A stretch of 64,000 nt of DNA from Anaerolineae bacterium (lineage in GTDB: Bacteria > Chloroflexota > Anaerolineae > 4572-78 > J111): contig JAFGNV010000008.1 in assembly GCA_016926805.1 (NCBI GenBank), positions 62,001 through 126,000 of the forward strand. Reading direction: 5' to 3'. Position 1 is the first letter of the stretch. Every line of letters begins with the position of its first letter. The translations under genes and the position numbers were made by a program. The notes beneath the pieces are model-generated. The model had not been told where the DNA came from, did not search any database, and worked only from the letters and a program-made list of their open reading frames with translations. This document shows, one piece after another, positions 61,472 through 64,000 of the stretch.

Positions 61472-63358
61472 ATGAACAGAAAATACTTAGATGAGTTAAA
61501 GCAAGCCTACCCGGACAAGTTTGCCTCGGAAAATAGGATATTCAAAAATATCCGCCGGGGCGATAGAATATTTATCAGTACTGCCTGTGGCGAACCCCAA
61601 TATCTGATACAAGCCCTCATTAATTATGTGGAATCTCATCCCTCTGCTTTTTTTGATGCTGAGGTATTCCACGTGTGGAGTTTGGGGGTTGCTCCTTATG
61701 CCGATGTCAAATTTAAGGATCATTTCCGGTATAATTCTTTTTTTGTGGGCGATAGCACCAGAAACGCTGTTAACGAGGGTCTGGCCGATTATTCGCCCAT
61801 TTTTCTGTCTCAAATCCCTGACCTGTTTTACCGCCACCTGGTGCCCATTGATGTGGCGCTTATTCAAACATCATTACCGGATGCACACGGCTATATGAGC
61901 CTGGGCATCAGTGTCGACATTACCAAAGCTGCTGCCGAATGTGCCCGGCTGGTGATTGTGCAAATCAACGCTAACATGCCGCGCACCCACGGCGACAGTT
62001 ATATTCACATGGACGATATAGATTTTGCCATTGCTCACGATGAACCCCTTTTGGAGTTCAGGACCGAAGCCGATGATGAGGTGGCCCAGGAGATTGGCAA
62101 ATATGTGGCCCGACTTATTCAAGATGGTGATACCATTCAGGTTGGTTATGGAAGCATCCCCAATGCCATTATGAATAACCTTTACGATAAAAAACACCTG
62201 GGCGTCCACACCGAGCTTCTCTCCGACGGTTTGGTCAAGCTCATCAAAGCCGGGGTGGTGGATAATAGCCAAAAAACGGTCAATCGCGGCCAAACCATTG
62301 CCACGTTTTGTATGGGTTCTAAAGAAACATACGAATTTCTCCATGATAATCCCGTCATCAAATTTCAGCGGGTCGATTATACCAATGACCCCCTCTTGAT
62401 TGCGCAGCAATACAATATGACCGCCATCAACAGCGCCCTGGAAATTGACCTGACCGGCCAGGCGTCAGCCGAGTCGATTGGCCAGACGTTTTATAGCGGT
62501 ATTGGCGGCCAGGCCGACTTTATGCGCGGGGCAATCTTGGCCCCCGGCGGAAAGACTATTATAACATTACCTTCCACGGCTGGCGATGGCAAAATTTCCA
62601 GGATTGCGCCTTTTCTTAAGGAGGGGGCCGGTGTCACCCTCAATCGTGGTGATGTGCATTACGTGGTTACTGAATATGGCATTGCCTACCTGCACGGCAA
62701 AAATATCAGGGAACGGGCCATGGAATTAATCTCTATCGCCCATCCCAAATTTAGACCCAAATTGATTCAAGAAGCCAAAAAGCTAAACCTGATCTATCGC
62801 GATCAGGCCTTTATCCCCGGCAAGCGAGGCGAGTATCCCGAAGAGTTGGAAACCTATCGCACCACCAAAAGTGGGATAGAAGTCTTCTTGCGGCCGGTGA
62901 AAATTAGTGACGAACCACGCCTGAAAGAATTCTTCTATGCCCTTTCGGATAGGAGTTTGTACCGACGGTTTATGTCGGTGTTCCAACGTATGCCTCACGA
63001 GAAGTTGCAGGAATTTGTGGTAATCGACTACACTACCGATATGGTCATTGTGGCCATCCTTGAAGAGGAAGGAAAAGAAACCCTGGTTGGCGTAGGGCAA
63101 TACGGAGTGCACGGCGAAACCCACACCGCCGAAGCCGCTTTTGCCGTGCGAGACGATTATCAAGGGTTGGGCATCGGTAAGGAGCTGGTTGCTTACCTCA
63201 CCTACCTGGCCCAGCGACAAGGTTTGCTTGGTTTTACTGCCGAAGTGTTGCAGGAAAACAGACACATGCTCCACTTATTTGAAACTGCGGGGTTTGATCT
63301 GGAGAAAAGAATTGAAGAGGGCGTGTATCAATTGAAGATGATGTTTAGAGGAACGTAA
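61472..63358 (+). CDS. Acetyl-CoA hydrolase/CoA-transferase fused to a GNAT acetyltransferase
   Basis: Residues ~1-460 match the acetyl-CoA hydrolase/4-hydroxybutyrate CoA-transferase family: DVALIQTSLPDAHGYMSLGISVD, IQVGYGSIPNA, and GVHTELLSDGLVKL with catalytic Glu248, then GGQADFMRGA and LNRGDVHYVVTEYGIAYLHG. Residues ~475-628 are a GNAT domain (AFAVRDDYQGLGIGKELV is the acetyl-CoA-binding loop; NRHMLHLFETAGF is the C-terminal signature). The fusion joins CoA transfer to protein acetylation, as known in other anaerobes. AGAAGG lies eleven bases upstream of the ATG. Its stop overlaps the next ATG (TAATG). Confidence 0.9.
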   Translation: MNRKYLDELKQAYPDKFASENRIFKNIRRGDRIFISTACGEPQYLIQALINYVESHPSAFFDAEVFHVWSLGVAPYADVKFKDHFRYNSFFVGDSTRNAVNEGLADYSPIFLSQIPDLFYRHLVPIDVALIQTSLPDAHGYMSLGISVDITKAAAECARLVIVQINANMPRTHGDSYIHMDDIDFAIAHDEPLLEFRTEADDEVAQEIGKYVARLIQDGDTIQVGYGSIPNAIMNNLYDKKHLGVHTELLSDGLVKLIKAGVVDNSQKTVNRGQTIATFCMGSKETYEFLHDNPVIKFQRVDYTNDPLLIAQQYNMTAINSALEIDLTGQASAESIGQTFYSGIGGQADFMRGAILAPGGKTIITLPSTAGDGKISRIAPFLKEGAGVTLNRGDVHYVVTEYGIAYLHGKNIRERAMELISIAHPKFRPKLIQEAKKLNLIYRDQAFIPGKRGEYPEELETYRTTKSGIEVFLRPVKISDEPRLKEFFYALSDRSLYRRFMSVFQRMPHEKLQEFVVIDYTTDMVIVAILEEEGKETLVGVGQYGVHGETHTAEAAFAVRDDYQGLGIGKELVAYLTYLAQRQGLLGFTAEVLQENRHMLHLFETAGFDLEKRIEEGVYQLKMMFRGT

Positions 63359-64000
63359 TGAGTATCAACAACAGCCTGAAGATAACACGTCTATTTGAAC
63401 CACGAACTGTTGCCGTTATCGGCGCTTCTTCCAATCCCAACAAAATAGGTTATACCATTGTCAAAAACATTGTGCAGGGGGGATATTCAGGGCACGTGTA
63501 CCCCGTCAATCCCAAAGGCGGGAAGATTCTGGAGTTGCCAATCTACCAGACAATCGACGAAATTGAAGGCGAGATAGATGTGGCCACCATTGCCATCCCG
63601 GCCCCCTTTGTGTTCGACGTGGTTAAGGCGTGCGCGGCCAAGGGTGTTAAATATCTATCTATTATCACCTCTGGATTTTCCGAAGTTGGCAACACCGAAG
63701 AAGAGAAACAGATTGTGACCTATGCCCGCGAACACGGTATGGGGGTGTTGGGACCAAATATTTTTGGCATCTATTCGGCGGCGGTTTCGCTGGATGCCAC
63801 GTTTGGGCCTGGCAAGATTATGGCCGGTAATGTGGCCATTATCACCCAGAGCGGCGCGCTGGGCATTGCCATGATCGGCAAAACGGCAACAGAAAAAATC
63901 GGCCTGTCGGCCATTGTGTCGGTTGGCAACAAGGCCGATGTTGACGAAGCCGACTTGCTGGACTACCTGACCTATCACGATGGCACCAAAGTAATCCTGA
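63358..64000 (+). CDS. Acyl-CoA synthetase (ADP-forming), alpha-type N-terminal part
   Basis: The ATG at 63358 overlaps the stop of the CoA-transferase gene and the frame is open to the right edge. The visible ~214 residues are a CoA-binding Rossmann domain (FEPRTVAVIGASSNPNKIGY, PVNPKGG, then VAIPAPFVFDVVKACAAKGVK and ITSGFSEVG) followed by the start of a succinyl-CoA-ligase-like domain (GVLGPNIFGIYS, VAIITQSGALGIAM, SVGNKADVDEADLL). This matches the ADP-forming acetate/acyl-CoA synthetase, which makes ATP from acyl-CoA. Together with the CoA-transferase it suggests an acetate or acyl-CoA energy-conserving step. The rest lies outside the window. Confidence 0.88.
   Translation, partial: MSINNSLKITRLFEPRTVAVIGASSNPNKIGYTIVKNIVQGGYSGHVYPVNPKGGKILELPIYQTIDEIEGEIDVATIAIPAPFVFDVVKACAAKGVKYLSIITSGFSEVGNTEEEKQIVTYAREHGMGVLGPNIFGIYSAAVSLDATFGPGKIMAGNVAIITQSGALGIAMIGKTATEKIGLSAIVSVGNKADVDEADLLDYLTYHDGTKVIL

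Overview
This window looks like a chromosomal contig from a member of the Chloroflexota, most likely an Anaerolineae-type lineage. This is inferred from style rather than a marker-gene search: several secreted proteins carry long Thr-Pro linkers, the sugar-binding lipoprotein has a Val/Glu/Lys-rich spacer after its lipobox, and the gene content (SNF2/SWIM helicase module, CoA-transferase fused to GNAT, UbiA/CrtI-type enzymes, GlnRS) fits that group. Coding density is high and there is no rRNA, tRNA or CRISPR array that I can see.

Layout. 1-9578 (+) is a tight seven-gene run: the end of a polysaccharide flippase, a lipoprotein glycosidase, a UbiA-family prenyltransferase, a PEP-synthase/rifampin-phosphotransferase-like enzyme, two FAD oxidoreductases (one CrtI/CrtD-like) and a CrtC/AttH-type lipocalin-fold enzyme. 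It reads as an uncharacterised prenyl-lipid or carotenoid-like tailoring pathway attached to a cell-surface polysaccharide locus. 9620-10161 is a broken Ig-like surface-protein remnant, followed by a GT1 glycosyltransferase and a 1073-residue FG-GAP/Ig-like surface protein that is the intact relative of the remnant. 15024-18462 (-) holds a lipoprotein, an MFS exporter and a PQQ-type sugar dehydrogenase. 18723-22821 (+) holds glnS, a 99-bp MITE-like insertion, and small enzymes (ClbS/DinB-like, zinc peptidase, deformylase-like, TIGR04076-like). 22829-27181 (-) holds a GlcD-GlcF-type dehydrogenase and recA with an SOS-type promoter. 27483-31025 (+) is a three-gene phosphorelay. 31107-32762 (-) holds an M20 peptidase and a DUF503 protein.

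32881-37776 (-) is a sugar ABC importer operon with its LacI regulator but no ATPase; it looks GC-richer than its surroundings and carries duplicated intergenic DNA. 38075-52563 (-) is a pentapeptide-repeat protein followed by a cell-surface carbohydrate region: a beta-propeller/glycosidase lipoprotein translationally coupled to a GT-C-like membrane protein (with a palindromic repeat inserted in frame), and three related membrane-anchored glycosidase-like proteins, two of which are tandem paralogues with a GH18-like domain lacking the catalytic Glu. 52755-54778 (-) is prfA-prmC. 54912-61093 (-) is a SNF2-SWIM-XPB-N-like operon with a small unknown protein. 61472-64000 (+) is a CoA-transferase/GNAT fusion followed by the start of an ADP-forming acyl-CoA synthetase, an acyl-CoA metabolism pair.

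The best candidates for undescribed biology are the 2256-9578 pathway, the SNF2/SWIM operon, the GH18-like pseudoenzyme pair, and the mobile palindromes that have landed in or next to genes.
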